DNA of 64,000 bases, from positions 13,516,001 to 13,580,000 of the forward strand of contig JBHGNT010000018.1 of assembly GCA_043228905.1 (NCBI GenBank), written 5' to 3'. Under the pieces are notes generated by a model, which saw only the letters and a list, made by a program, of their open reading frames with translations, did no database searches and was not told the DNA's origin. The DNA comes from Azolla caroliniana (lineage: Eukaryota > Polypodiophyta). Below are positions 21,553 to 33,256 of this stretch, piece by piece; position 1 is the first letter of the stretch; each line of letters begins with the position of its first letter. Position numbers and translations under genes: made by a program.

Positions 21553-23060
21553 TAAAGCCGCATCTCTTCCTCCATTGTGGCACGCTAGTTCACGTCTTTT
21601 GCCGCTTCTGCGTAGCTCTCTGGTTCATGCACTTCTGCCACTCACGTCATGTATGCATAATGTGCACCATGTATTCATTGTACCCATATCTCTTCACGGG
21701 GTTCTTCCGGCGGGTAGATCGAGGTAATTCGTGATTACCCGATTTCACGACCTTTTCGACCGATTTTGACTTCTTCCGCGGAGGTTCCTTTACGATCGGC
21801 TCGATGTTAGATTCGCTCTGAATTGACTCGGCGCTGCTAAAATCGTACTCTGGCATTTTCTTATTGCCCTTCTCCTTGCGCGTAAACTGTCTCCTTGGTT
21901 CTTTACGTGGGGACATCACTACCGAGTCTCCACTACTCGCCGTCTCTTCAACAGGTTGGCCATTCCGGCCCAACCCCTCATTCAGCCCACTTAGCCGAAA
22001 TGAGATCGGACTCTCTTTCAGAGCTCCGATTTCTTCATCGTGTAGAGGCATCTCAACCTCGCTGACTTCTTACTCAGAATTCAAAATGGAGTTATGAGGA
22101 GTTGGGGTTGAAGGCAAGTACCACGAAGCGTATTCGTCGAACACGACATCTCGACTTACGTGTACTTTGTTCGGGGGTTATAACATTTATACCCCTTCTG
22201 CTCGTCTGGATAGCCGACTAAGATGCACTTTTCGGCTTTGGCATCCAACTTCTTCCTCTTTTCCTTCGGCACATGCACATATGCAATGCTATCAAAAATC
22301 CTCAAGTGTGCCAAGTTCCGCTTCTTCCCGAAATACAGTTCATGTGGTGACACTCCTCCATTAGCAAAAGTCCGATTCTGCAGGTAGACAGCCGTCTTCA
22401 CGGCTTCAGCCCAATAGAATTTCGGCATATGCTTCTCTTTAAGCATTGCCCTGGCCGCTTCTTGGATTGTCCGATTCTTCCGCGCGGCCATGCCGTTCTG
22501 CTACAGCATGTATCTACACGAGAATTCGCGTCGAATTCCCTCCTTCTGTAGATAACTTGTGAACTGGTCGGAGAAGTACTCCTTCCTGCTATTGGACCGT
22601 AGGCATTTGATCTTACGCCCTGTTTACCTTTCCGCAAGGCTCTTCACCTTCAGGAAACATGCGAAGACTTCGCTCTTCTTCGCAATTGTGCATACCCACG
22701 TCTGCCGAGTGAAGTCGTCGATGAAGGTTACAAAGTAACGGCTTCCACCGAGACTCATGTTCTGTGCCGGTCCCCACAATCTGAATGGATCAAATCCAGC
22801 AGACTTCGACTACGATTATGCTCATTGGGCAATGGAAGTCGGTGTTGTTTTCTCATCTGACAGACATCGCAGACTTGGCCATTATGGCCCTGGAATTTCG
22901 GCAAGCAGAAAACAATTTTCTTCGTCTACATCTCACGAAGCTATGGGAAATTTACATGGCCGAACTGCTTGTGCCACAGGTCGATATCCGATTCGACCTT
23001 TTGTCCTTTCGCGTACAACGCGGTTCCGGCTTGATTAATGTCGACGATGAACATCCTCCC
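21553..23060 (-). pseudogene. Copia-A preintegrase, integrase and acidic linker
   Basis: Minus strand: DIDLWHKQFGHVNFP with the zinc ligands [37 protein letters not shown], the middle core with stops, AARKNRTIQEAARAML, FYWAEAVKTAVYLQNRTF, SPHELYFGKKRNLAHLRIF, KCILVGYPDEQKGYKCYN, then SFRLSGLNEG and a basic RRKNPVKRYGYNEYM linker. Stops within WHKQFGHVNFP and after RHRT. Confidence 0.85.
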
Positions 23061-24137
23061 TTCACGACACCCTTGCAGGATTACTTTGCCTTCCTATACT
23101 ATGAAGCAACCAAGATGCGTGAATTGAACCTGCATTCCCTGGTCGACGATCTGACTGAATGACACCAGGTTCTTCGTTATTGTCGGGATGTGCAATACGT
23201 TCATGAGTTTCCCTTTCTGCCCGACATGGCTGAGGGGAACTTCTCCGACATGTTTGATGGTATGCGGAGTGTCGTTTCTCGTTTCGACCACTCCTTGCGA
23301 TTCCGGTTTCTCCAAGTACGAGAACCATTCCTCGTGACTTGTCATATGATTTGAAGTTCTGAAATCAACATACCACACCTCGCTCGATTTCGAGGTGTTC
23401 ATGGCCATAGAATTGGCCTTATGCTTCATTACGAAGGCTGGGCCCGATTTGTTTTTTGGCTCGTTCAGAGCCTTCTGCGTAGTGCGATCTCTGACGCCTC
23501 TCTGCATCTCTTCGGCTCGATCCGGCTTTGTCTGAATTGGCTCGCTTCTTCCAACACTCGCTCTCGTTGTGGCCTCTCTTGCCACAACACCAGCATCTCG
23601 ACGCAGCCTTCTTTTGCCGGCTTTCGGCGCCGCCATGACTCCTCCTGCTTGTGGAGGGTCTGGAATTATTGTCGGCATATCGATTATGCTGCTTGTTTTG
23701 CTCTTGTCGGCTGCCTTCATTGCGCGCCGATCCGCCTCGTCCACCAAAACCACGGGGCCTATCTTCCTCCGTGTACAACTTCTTGCCGTCGGCGTGCGTA
23801 CTCGTCGATGCACCCGTGTGATTTTCCTTGATGAGCAACATTGACTGAAGCTCGAAGAACGAAGGCGTATTCTCCCTCGTACAGACCGCCGTTCAGAAGG
23901 CTCCGAACCTGGACGCTAGCCCATCAAGGAAAACTTGCACCATTTCATCTGCCTCAACAATCACGTTGACGGAGGCGAGAGAATCACAGATTTCCTTGAT
24001 TCGGGTCGTGTAATCAGCCACATACAGATCTTTTTGCCGGACATTGCTGAGCTCCTGCCTGAGCTGCAGCTTCTTGGCCATTGTGCTTGTGGCGAAAATC
24101 TTTTTCAGATTCACCCACGCGTCCTTTGGCATCTTAG
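23061..24137 (-). pseudogene. Copia-A gag C-half, CCHC knuckle and protease
   Basis: Minus strand: MPKDAWVNLKKIFATST, ELSNVRQKDLYVADYTTRIK, FLDGLASRFGAF, then the knuckle C-WC-C-GKRG-H-NESE-C at about 23580, a polar linker and the protease region WYVDFRTSNHMTSHEEWF, in which the catalytic DSGAS has become DFRTS. Frameshifts separate knuckle and protease. The loss of the catalytic DSG motif means this copy had no active protease. Confidence 0.82.
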
Positions 24138-25160
24138 CCACAGCAACCGCTAGCACCACATGAATCGTCGTCATCTTCGCTACCGGAGCGAAGGTCTCAT
24201 CGTAGTCGATTCCGTGGGTCTGTGCGTATCCCTTTGCCACTAACTGGGCCTTGTACTAGTTTATTGAAACATCATCATTGTACTTCACCTTATATATCCA
24301 TTTACAACCGATCGGTTTACAGTGTCAGGGAGGGTCAACCAGGTACCATGTGTGGATGGCCTCAAGTGCCCGCATTTCTTCCTCCATAGCAGCACGCCAA
24401 TTTGCATCTTTTGTTGCTTCTGCGTAGCTCTCCTGCTCGCGCACTTCTGCCACCTTAGTCATGTAACCATAGTGATGCGCCATGTACTCATTGTACCCGT
24501 ACCTCATGACGGTTTTCTTCTGACGGGTTGACCGACGTAACTTTTCGTTACCTAGTTTGAGGCCCTTCCTTTGTGAAGATCCGCCTTCTTCCTTTCTGGG
24601 GTCAGATTCGTTCTGATCCGACCCTTCACTGCCGGTATCGTTTTCCGACATCTTCTTCTTTCCCCTTCTCATTGTGGCTCAGTCGTTCATTCGGCCCATT
24701 TAGCCGGAATGAGATCAAACTTTCATCTAGAGTATCGAATCCTTCATCTTCTTGTTGAACCTCTCTGGGTTCACGAGCCTCATCTTCTAGAATCGGGTTT
24801 TTGCCGGGAGTTATAACACTTTTACCCCTTTTGTTCATGCGAGTAGCCGATGAGTATGCACTTCTCCAATTTCAGATCCAGCTTCCTCCGCTTCTCATCC
24901 AGTACATGCAGATATGCTATGCTACTGAATATTCGAAGGTGTCTCAAATTCGGCTTCTACCCGAAATACAGCTCATGTGCTAACACCTCGTCCCTGATTC
25001 GGTTTTGGATGTAGACGACCGTTCGGACCGCCTCAGCCTAGTGAATTTGGGCATGCTCTTCTCCTCCAGCATTGCCCTTGCCGCATCGACAATTGACCGG
25101 TGCTTTCTTTCAGACACACTGTTTTGTTCCGGTGTATATCAATCGCTGAATTCTCTCCGC
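24138..25160 (-). pseudogene. Copia fragment: integrase C-half to first part of RT
   Basis: Minus strand: STGQLSMRQGQCWRRRACPN region near 25050-25100 (frame-shifted QNSVSERKH-type integrase), KRGKSVITPGK, SFRLNGPNERL, RRSTRQKKTVMRYGYNEYMAHHYGYM, MEEEMRALE, then [19 protein letters not shown] and MTTIHVVLAVAVA, where it meets gag codons at 24137. Possibly the remainder of the copia whose gag and LTR lie at 28214-29211, on the far side of the gypsy insertion. Confidence 0.72.
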
Positions 25161-27560
25161 TCTGTAGCACCTTCTTGCAATCGTTGAACTTCGGGCATCC
25201 GTCTGGCCCGACCGATTCTTCCTTCTCTTGTACCGGACATCCCTTAATCGGGATGTTGTCCAAAAATGGCATGGTGATGTCCGGGATGCAGTCCTTCAAC
25301 ACTTTGTTCATCGTGTTCACCATGTGCGCCACCGAGTTGGTCCCTCCTTGCGGCTGGGTACACATCCTCAGTAAGCCGAGAGGGGTCCGCATCGTCATGA
25401 TATCCGTACTCTCTACGGCTAGTTGGAATTAATCATATCCTGAGTATAGATCACCAACCGAGTAGATCGACCTTCCAGCGATGGCCTCCCTGAACTCATC
25501 GATGGTTGGCCCGATCCCTGTGTTCCGAATGGCCACTTTATTGACCGACTGCAGGTCTTGAATGAAGCGCAATGTGCTATTCTTGTTTGGCACTATAAAA
25601 CACCGATTTGAATATGGGGCACTCGATGACTCGAGGATGCCCATCTCCACCTTCTGCTTCAGTAGCTCCATCAACTTCGGGATGTGAGCTCTAGGTACTG
25701 GAATTGGTTTGAGATTCCATGGCACGTGCGGTATCCTGAAGAAAACCATCGGCTCTACGATTGTCGGGTCGACGCAACCGATCTCCTCCGGTGCGAATAG
25801 GAAGGCCTTTCCGTGCCTCCCGAGCATCCTCCCAAACCAGTCCTCTTCGGCGGGCAGTAGGAAGCCACCCCACCGACCTTCAGCTCTCATAGCATCTTGT
25901 CGGTGCCCTATGCCGGCCGAATTCCACAAACTTTGGATACGACCCCTTTCATCCACTCTTCGTTGTCGCCCGGCAAGGGAGCCGTGATAGGCCTGACCTT
26001 TCGGTCCAGAATCTTGTATTTGGTGTCAACTAGGGCCATCTTCTTCGACCCAACCTTCTCCCTGAAGTTCGCAATGACTACGTACACTTCCACGGAATTG
26101 ACTGGAATTACCCGATATTTGCTCAAGCCTTCATCGGCTACCCTCCCGATCTCTCCAAGGGTGTCGTCGAAAGAGACTGCCTCCACGGCCCTGCTAATCT
26201 CATCTTTGAAGCTAAGGGCACCACACACCCTTAAACGCTCTTCGACTTGCTTCTTTTCCTGGCCTCTGACGCCGGTTATAGTATAACCTCTGCTACCGGA
26301 GAACCAAAACTTCCTACCTATGGTACATGTGTGGGGTTTATCCAGGGTCTTCGGACTATCACGACCCCACGCCTTGATAGCCCTCTCTAAAAATCCTCTC
26401 AGCCATCACTACCAAGAGATTTGCGGTTATGCTCATGATTGGGACGAACCGTGAGGAATTGGAAGGAGTGACGCCCGTCCTGACTCTTCACCCATGCGTA
26501 CGCTGAACCGTTGTCCAACACTTTAGTCGCCATATGGGCCGCCGTAATGTATGGTTCGCCGAGAATCACTGGGTGTGAGGAATTCTCATGCATAGAAAAG
26601 TGTTGATCAATCTCGACATCCCCAATCTTCACTCGCACATTCGGGCACACCCCGTGTAGTTTCTCCGTAGCACACGTAACCGTGTGTATCTTCCACATGT
26701 GCTTGGTGTTGATCGGCCATTTCCTCTTCTTGTAGAAGTTCATGGACATTAGGTTGATTTCACATCCGTGGTCTACTAGGGACACCACCTGTTCCTAGAC
26801 ATCCCCGATCTGAACGGGGGTCTCCGTAGTCACTCTTGCCCGATGCGGCTTCAAGTAATGGCTCTTCGCCACATCATCTTTTAGTGCCGTGTTGGCTAGG
26901 TGTGTTGTTCGCACCTCCACGGGCTTCTCCGGCTCTGGCTCCGTCACAAGCCTTTTCTGCTTCACCAAGTCCACGATGCAGTTGTGGAACTCCTTTTTGG
27001 TGATCCCTAACACTTCCCTCAGAGACACCTCCACTCGGTTGTCAAGGATCCATTCTTCGAGGACTTTCTGCAAGTCTGTCGCTCTTTGTATTTCTAAGCC
27101 CAGCTGGTAACCTACCTGCTTTACCCTTGCCTACGAGCCAGGACTGTCGGCGTCATTTCTTTTCGGCGCGCTCCGCGTCTCGTACCGGCCAGAGGGATCG
27201 GCCCCTCCACCCTTTGCCGCTCGCTTATCTTCCACCAGAACCTCGTAGTTTTGGCAGGACACATCTATGAAACCGGTCTCCTCTTCAACCAGATCGTTCC
27301 ACCCCGTAACCTGCCAGACCAGATCGTTCCACCTAGAGGGAATCCAGACAATCGTCTGTCCTCCGGGATATCCCTCATTATCATTTCAGCCTGCTAGGCC
27401 TCGAGATAGCTTGTCACGTTCTTACCTCCAAACCATCCTATTGTGCCGACGATTGCTTCGATGGCTTGTTGAGGGTATCGATACCTTCACAAGCATTCAC
27501 CAGCCGGTCTATAGCTACCACCATGGCTTCGGCGAGTTCAGTTCCCCTCATCTTCACACT
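25161..27560 (-). pseudogene. Gypsy-2 gag, protease and first half of reverse transcriptase
   Basis: Gag N-terminus MRGTELAEAM and VVAIDRLVNACEG near 27553. The protease segment reads LVDHGCEINLMSMNFYKK, VRVKIGDVEIDQHF, HPVILGEPYITA and VLDNGSAYAWV (26788-26400). RT has KYKILDRKVRPITAPLPGD, VPWNLKPIPVPRAHIPKLME, MGILESSSAPYSNRCFIVPN, IQDLQSVNKVAIRN and GDLYSGYD. After a stop come MRTPLGLLRMCTQPQG and MPFLDNIPIKGCP, where the FLDD catalytic pair reads FLDN. Frames change several times. Confidence 0.8.
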
Positions 27561-27596
27561 CCTCTACCGCCTTCTTAACGTCGGGTTCACCAAATA

Positions 27597-28213
27597 TGTC
27601 GTGGATTTACGCGTGTGCATGTGAAATAAAGGCGGGACCACAGAGGCCCCGGACCCAGGAGCACAAGAAGAGAAATAATAGAAACCACGATTATTAACAA
27701 GACGGGTACCAATGATTAATTAGGGGAACCAAGTAATTACATTCGGCTCAGTCGGGGCTGAACTAGGAGCTCAGTGAACAATGCACACACCCACACACCA
27801 AGATACTACAAGGAGACTCTGATGGGAGGACGCGAGCTTCCTACGTGAGCAAAGGCATCCGTGCTAACAAGACGAAGCAAAAGGCAGAGAGCGGGTGCTC
27901 GGTTCCCAGTCCGATAACACTTCATTCTCTCTAAACGAACGATCCCCAACTTAGTCCTCTCTCCCTCCTTTTATAGAACAAGGAGAGAGAGGGTTTTCAC
28001 ATCAAGTAATTAATCTCTGCCGTTTTGAGCAGAGATTCTCCTAGATTTATTCACGTGTTTAACTTGTCCTATTAAAGTTTCCTACATCACGCCGACCTAG
28101 CCTAGTCCTAGGTTATTTTCATGCATAGTTTATAATTTGTGTGCATCCATGCACACTACGGTTCACATGCCTTTGGTCTCCGTTTCTTCTTGTAGCCAGT
28201 TTTCCCCACGACA
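27597..28213 (-). repeat. 5' LTR of the minus-strand Gypsy-2 (617 bp)
   Basis: Inverted ends TGTCGTGG (minus start, 28213) and CCACGACA (27597). TATAAAAGG box at about 27976-27968. Followed inward by TTTGGTGAACCCGACG, the presumed primer-binding region, which is not the tRNA-Met type used by the copias. Confidence 0.8.
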
Positions 28214-29211
28214 CCATTGTGCTAGACCACCAAGAAAGATCTGGACCATCTTGTCTTCTTCCACCGTTACATTGATGGATCCGAGTGCATTGCAAATCTC
28301 CTTAATCTTGGTGGTGTAGTCCATAACTGACATATCTCTCTACCGCATGTTGTTTAGCTCTCACAAGAGTTGCAACTTACGAGCTGTGTTAGTTGTGGCG
28401 AAAATCTTCCGTAGATTTTCCCAGGCCTCCTTTGGCAGTTTGGCATCCTTGATGTAACCAAGCATCTGATTGTGCACACCGAACACGAGGCAATACAATA
28501 CTTTGCTCGCTCCTTGCTCCCATGCCGAGAAGTCTTTGTGTGACGGCTCCAGTGCTACCTCGTTGGTTCCTTCCACATAGCTCCAATATCCATGCCACAG
28601 TAGGTACTAGTGCATTTTACATGACCAAGATGCATAGTTGCTCTGGTCGAGCTTTTTTGTTGGAAGCGAACTTGCAACCCTAGGTGTTAGGGTTTGTCCA
28701 TTTCGGTTCTCTACTGTTCTTTACTGGGTGTTAGGGTTTGTCTTCGAAAGAGTCTATCGGCTGTAGAGGATTCTCAACCCTCGAGCTCTGATACCATGTA
28801 AAAGTTAGCGTGCGGAAGCTTGACAAAATCGGTTTAGCCGGGTAGCAACAGAGAATAAAGACACAGATTCAATGGAAGCTTGAGAGTATTTAGCATACAC
28901 ATGAGAGACAAAGAGAGCAAAACATAAACTTTATTCGAAAAAATAACACTTTGTATCACTCTCTGTATACAATGTGCTAAACAACACTATTTATACAAGT
29001 CCTTAGAAGGATTGATAAAAGTACTATATACTTCAATGCTCATATGAGAGGCTGACACTAACTACGAGGACAATGACTACCAAGTAGTCTAGGAGTATAG
29101 GCTACTACTAGCCTTCTGGTTCAAATTTGAATCAGGCTCACCGATCCGGCTCCTGGTTCCAGATACCATCCGGACACTGATCCAGATACGGTTGTGCTTG
29201 CTCGCTCAACA
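28214..29211 (-). mobile_element. Copia 5' end: LTR, primer site and gag N-half
   Basis: Minus strand: LTR 29211-28799 (TGTTGAGCGAGC...CTTTTACA, 413 bp), primer site TGGTATCAGAGC at about 28798-28787, then gag with EGTNEVALEPSHKDFSAWEQ, KEAWENLRKIFATTNTARKL and QIFLGGLAQW, where gypsy-2 interrupts at 28213. A stop precedes the block beginning MEGTNEV, so gag is broken. The continuation is probably part of 24138-25160. Confidence 0.82.
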
Positions 29212-29559
29212 AAGTATGTGAGGACCTGTCGGTTATTTTCCTACTAAACAACACAGAGAATATGACAGAAGAAATAGATGGAAACGTAGACACAGTTTGA
29301 AGCTCTAATGGAAGCTCTCATTATTCTGTAAGTCTTTTTTCTTTAAGAGATTCAAGCTACAAGATGGTTATCATTGTCGTGCCTTTCGACGCCAGATCGT
29401 TGCGTGAGTTGGGTATAAAGTACGTTTTTCACGTAGTGTACGAAATCACTACGACATCGTTACGATTTCACACTCAAATCCTAAATCAAGGACGTATTCA
29501 CACTTAGGATACAAAATAGAAGGAGTCAGTCTTTTATGCCAATAGTTGTTAGCACAATA
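29212..29559. other. Unassigned spacer
   Basis: No coding evidence. It contains the short words TACGTTTTTCACGTAGTGTACG and ATCACTACGACATCGTTACG, partly self-complementary, but I cannot define an element. Confidence 0.4.
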
Positions 29560-30855
29560 CCGGAAAAAGGGCGTGAATGGGAGAAAGAAATTGATGCATT
29601 GAAGGACAAATTGGCCGAGCAAGCAACACTTAAAGAAAAGGAAAACCAACTACGGAGGGAAGTCGAAGAACAAAATTAGAGAACTGAAGATGGACTGCGA
29701 CTATTGTAGAGCAACATGGACCGGCTGAAGGAGGAGAAGGAAACGTTGCAGCAGGATAGGGATAAACTCTGGAGAATGGTTGAGACGGAGATAGAACAAC
29801 TCATGGAGGAACTCTGACAACAAAAAGATCGGGATGATCGGTTGAGATCCCAAGTCATCCGACGATTGAAACAAACATCAGAGGTTTTTGACAAGCTGTA
29901 CCGGGACCATAAAAATCTCGAGATGGAGTATGACTGGTAGCAAGGCAAACTTAAAGAGGTCCATGCAGAACTAAAGGAGAAGAAGAAATCGTTAACAACA
30001 CAGGAGAAGTTGTTGGAAGAAAGAACGCCACAATTGTTGGCTAACACGGCAAAGGAGCGATCAAAGTTGCTTGACACGCAAAACCAGGTAAATCGAACGG
30101 CCAAGGGTGGTATTGGAGAAAGTACAGATGACATACTAAACCTGAATAATGGATTATGAAGTGCAAGCAACGACAACTGCAACATTAATCAAGCAGTTGA
30201 AGTAGGAAAAAGAGGGCCTAGAGGACAAGGTCAAAATGGGCATCAATTGCATCCAGATGATCGTTGGAGCTTAGAGGGACCAAATGAAAAAGAAAATAGA
30301 CAATTGTTCTGTGGTGGTTTGGAATCAGTGATCGAAGTAGGTGGTGGAGCTCCAAGTTCTCCGAGTAGATGCTGAAAATTGGAAGAAGGTCGATGACAGC
30401 TTCTACAAGATGGACGAAGAAAGTATCATCACCATTCAAGAGGAGTTGTCGAAGGACTTCTATGCGTTGGCCGATGTCCAGATAGATGTCATCCTAAGGT
30501 TGCTCGAGGGATTTGAAGATAATCAACTACAAGTTATAGTACAGTTGGAAGGCTATGAGTGGGAGCAACGGCGGAAGGAAGTAGAGCAAAGAACAAAAAA
30601 GATCAACATTAGAGATGAAGATCAACAACCGGAGTCAGAGACCTCAACACAACAACGACTAGATCTAGAGCTAGAGACGTAGAGGACGGAGCTACCGGAG
30701 TTACAAGCGGAACAATTGGAGACAGAGAGAGCAGAGCCTCAGCTGGAGACACAAGCGAAGCAGCCGGAGTTGGAGATGCAACAATAGACAAGGAGTGATG
30801 AAGAGCGGCGGGAACCATTAGACCAAAGCATCCTGGACATACTTGATGAGGAGTA
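29560..30855 (+). pseudogene. G1-family 3' ORF fragment (coiled coil)
   Basis: Plus-strand decayed copy of the ORF at 53156-55930. Matching blocks in order: LKEEKETLQQDRDKLWRM with TEIEQL, LKQTSEVFDKLYRDHKNLE, then LQVLRVDAENWKKVDD, TIQEELSKDFYALAD and a C-terminus DQSILDILDEE followed by TAG, identical in ten residues to EQSILDILDEE in the other copy. Several stops. Because the tail is preserved in two distant copies, this ORF was under selection in the family. Confidence 0.8.
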
Positions 30856-30909
30856 GAAAGGGTTGACTGTGGTTTGACATGCAATGCACTGTCCCACGGG
30901 CATGCCATG

Positions 30910-31230
30910 TGTTGACCTAAGAGGAGTATGATCCAGAGGCGGAGGTGTGAACCAGAAAGGGATAAAGCCAGATAGATATTAATACTATATTATAGATAAT
31001 TTAGATTAAGTAAATGATGGATCTGGAGAGTTGTACCGATCTGGATCCACACCATTTCGTAATCGGTAATTGGATGAGGCACTATTTTGTACTACTTACC
31101 GGATGCCTATATAAAGGATCCAAATTGATGTATCTTATATGGAAGTAATGCAAATTAATTAGTAATTTTCTATCTTATTGTCTCGCTTGTTATCCATCTT
31201 GTGTACTTTGACGTTTGTGTTATAATTTAT
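30910..31230 (+). repeat. 3' LTR of the G1-family fragment, partial
   Basis: Starts TGTTGACC directly after CCCACGGGCATGCCATG, the same 17-base context (one difference) that precedes the LTR of the full G1 at 53101. CTATATAAAGG near 31110 is a likely TATA box. It ends where copia-2 sequence begins, at about 31231. Confidence 0.72.
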
Positions 31231-31264
31231 TATCTTATTAGGAAATTAGCTACTAGTGAACATA

Positions 31265-31772
31265 AAGGTGAAACAACTATTTAGCTACTGACAACTAATT
31301 AGATGCATATGTAAGTGATTTATAACTTAGGTAAATAGTCAAATAATGGAAGCCAAATAGTCACAGAAAAGCTGGATAAAAACAATTTCACTACATAGAA
31401 ATTTAGAATGATAAATTTCTTGATGGGAAAAGGATATTGGGACTACATTGAAGGAGACCTAGAAGAGGCTCCAGAGATCCCTGAGCAAAATGCAATTGCT
31501 GCACATATTAAAGCATTTAAGGTGAAACAACTATTTAGCTACTGACAACTAATTAGATGCATATGTAAGTGATTTATAACTTAGGTAAATAGTCAAATAA
31601 TGGAAGCCAAATAGTCACAGAAAAGCTGGATAAAAACAATTTCACTACATAGAAATTTAGAATGATAAATTTCTTGATGGGAAAAGGATATTGGGACTAC
31701 ATTGAAGGAGACCTAGAAGAGGCTCCAGAGATCCCTGAGCAAAATGCAATTGCTGCACATATTAAAGCATTT
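31265..31772 (+). repeat. 254-bp perfect tandem duplication at the start of Copia-2
   Basis: AAGGTGAAACAACTATTTAG at 31265 recurs at 31519. The two 254-bp units appear identical; each includes the LTR remnant and the first gag codons up to HIKAF. Recent compared with the age of the element. Confidence 0.92.
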
Positions 31773-32930
31773 AAGGAATGGAAACAAGGGGCAAGGAAAG
31801 TATTGCATTGGCTGTCACTTAACATCTCGGATTTGATGCTTGGACACATATAGGATGCTATACTTCCAAAAGAAGCTTGGGACAATTTGGTAAAACTATT
31901 TGCAGTGAACACAACGGCTAGAAAGCTTCAGTTGAAGACTGAGCTAAATACCATGGAAAAAAGTAAGATGTTAGTTAATGAGTATGCTCTAAAAATAAAG
32001 AGCATATGTGAGTCACTTGCTTCTATTAATGTAAAGGTAGAAGATGGTGATAAGGTGGAAATATGCTTAAGAGGCTTAGGACCTCAATATAAAAGCTTCA
32101 AAACATCTATTCTCACAAGGGATAGCATCCCAAGTATTCCAGATCTAGTTTCAATGCTTGTAGTGGAAGAAAGAAATCAGATGGATGATGTATACAGAGG
32201 AAACTCTAAGACTGAGGGGCAAGCCCTCTACAATAGATGAAAAAATGATGAAAAAAGCGGTAAGAGACAACAAAATAATTATGCTTCAACCAGTGAAGAT
32301 TGTGATAAAGATGGTGCATTTGTGATGCAACATGAAACAACAGCAATGGTTAAATGTTCACAGTGATGTAATGAAGATTTTATGTGGTATGTAGATTCTG
32401 CGGCATCTAATCATATGACAGGACATGCAAACTGGTTTGAAAGTATAAGAGAACCAGAGATTCATGGTTATGTACAAACAGGTGATAACACCACTCATAC
32501 AATCGAGCCTGTTGGAGATATCCCATTGTGGGAAGAAAAAGGAAAAACAAAGTATATGTTGAATGTGATGCATGTTCCAAACCTTGCAAAAAATCTCTTT
32601 TCTGTTGGACAGATAGTAGAGCAAGGAATGCAAGTTAAGTTTAAGCAAAGTGGATGCAAACAATGAAAGCTTATTGCAAGAGGAAAACGACAAGGAAGAA
32701 TGTTTGTGTTAGATGTGGATATGTCTAAAAAGATTACAACCATGTTTGCAGAAGGAATGAGTGTATCTCAGATGTGGAAATGTGGCATAAAAGAATAAGT
32801 CACATAAGTATGCAAACCTTGAAAAATATGTTGAGGAAAAATGCAGTGGTTGGACTACCTAAGTTAAAAGACTGTGAGATGAGCAAAATGTGTGAAGCAT
32901 GCCAATATGGAAAGAAAAACAAGTTGCCTT
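31650..32930 (+). pseudogene. Copia-2 gag, protease and preintegrase
   Basis: Gag: MINFLMGKGYWDYIEGD, EWKQGARKVLHWLSL, stop, KEAWDNLVKLFAVNTTARKL, KIKSICESLASI, LRGLGPQYKSFKTSI. A CCHC knuckle is not visible (a short MVKCSQ remains). Protease: MWYVDSAASNHMTGH (Asp-Ser-Ala instead of Asp-Ser-Gly), then VMHVPNLAKNLFSVGQI, stop, and CEACQYGKKNKLP, where copia-3 interrupts. At least six stops. Confidence 0.85.
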
Positions 32931-33128
32931 TGTCGAATACAAGTGTATAATGGCCGTATTCACACTGTCCCTTTGGACAGCCCAAGTTTGGGCTATTTCT
33001 GTAAATAGCATAAAGGGCAGTTGCCCAAGGATAGTCACTATATATAGTGACTTTGTAACCTTTAGTAAGGGCTGGTTGTCCTTTGTAACTGTTGCTATAT
33101 TGAGAAATATAACGTTTCTTTGTGCCTA

Positions 33129-33163
<35 letters not shown>

Positions 33164-33242
33164 CTTGTCCCTCTCATACGCAGGTTCTTCACCAAAATAG
33201 ACGTTGTTTGTTCTTCTGCACTAATGACCTTGTTCCCCAACA
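32931..33242 (+). repeat. 5' LTR of Copia-3 (312 bp)
   Basis: TGTCGAATAC to CCCCAACA. Contains TATATATAG near 33040, a hairpin-like pair (AGTCACTATATATAGTGACT) and a (GT) tract of about 17 units at 33127-33160. It is followed by the primer site TGGTATCAGAGC at 33245-33256. Confidence 0.88.
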
Positions 33243-33244
33243 TT

Positions 33245-33256
33245 TGGTATCAGAGC
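33245..33256 (+). other. Primer-binding site of Copia-3
   Basis: TGGTATCAGAGC two bases after the 5' LTR; initiator tRNA-Met type. Confidence 0.92.

Larger units (their letters stand above)
19288..24137 (-). mobile_element. Copia-A element (minus), 3' LTR to gag; 5' end replaced
   Basis: Read on the minus strand from 24137: gag C-half, knuckle, protease, preintegrase, integrase, RT, RNase H, polypurine tract and 3' LTR. The best-preserved copia-A in the window and the one I used as reference for 8235-10908, 52326-61628 and 62104-64000. It lacks the start of gag, the primer site and the 5' LTR, because at 24137 it is joined to RT of another copy. Confidence 0.85.
25161..28213 (-). mobile_element. 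Gypsy-2 element (minus), 5' LTR to mid-RT
   Basis: Minus strand: LTR 28213-27597, gag from about 27553, protease 26790-26400, RT 26230-25161, then a joint to copia. It sits inside a copia gag frame (28214 onward continues the sense of that gag). The first five host bases next to the LTR are CCATT; the matching copy is lost with the 3' half. Same family as 12688-17729, in opposite orientation. Confidence 0.82.
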
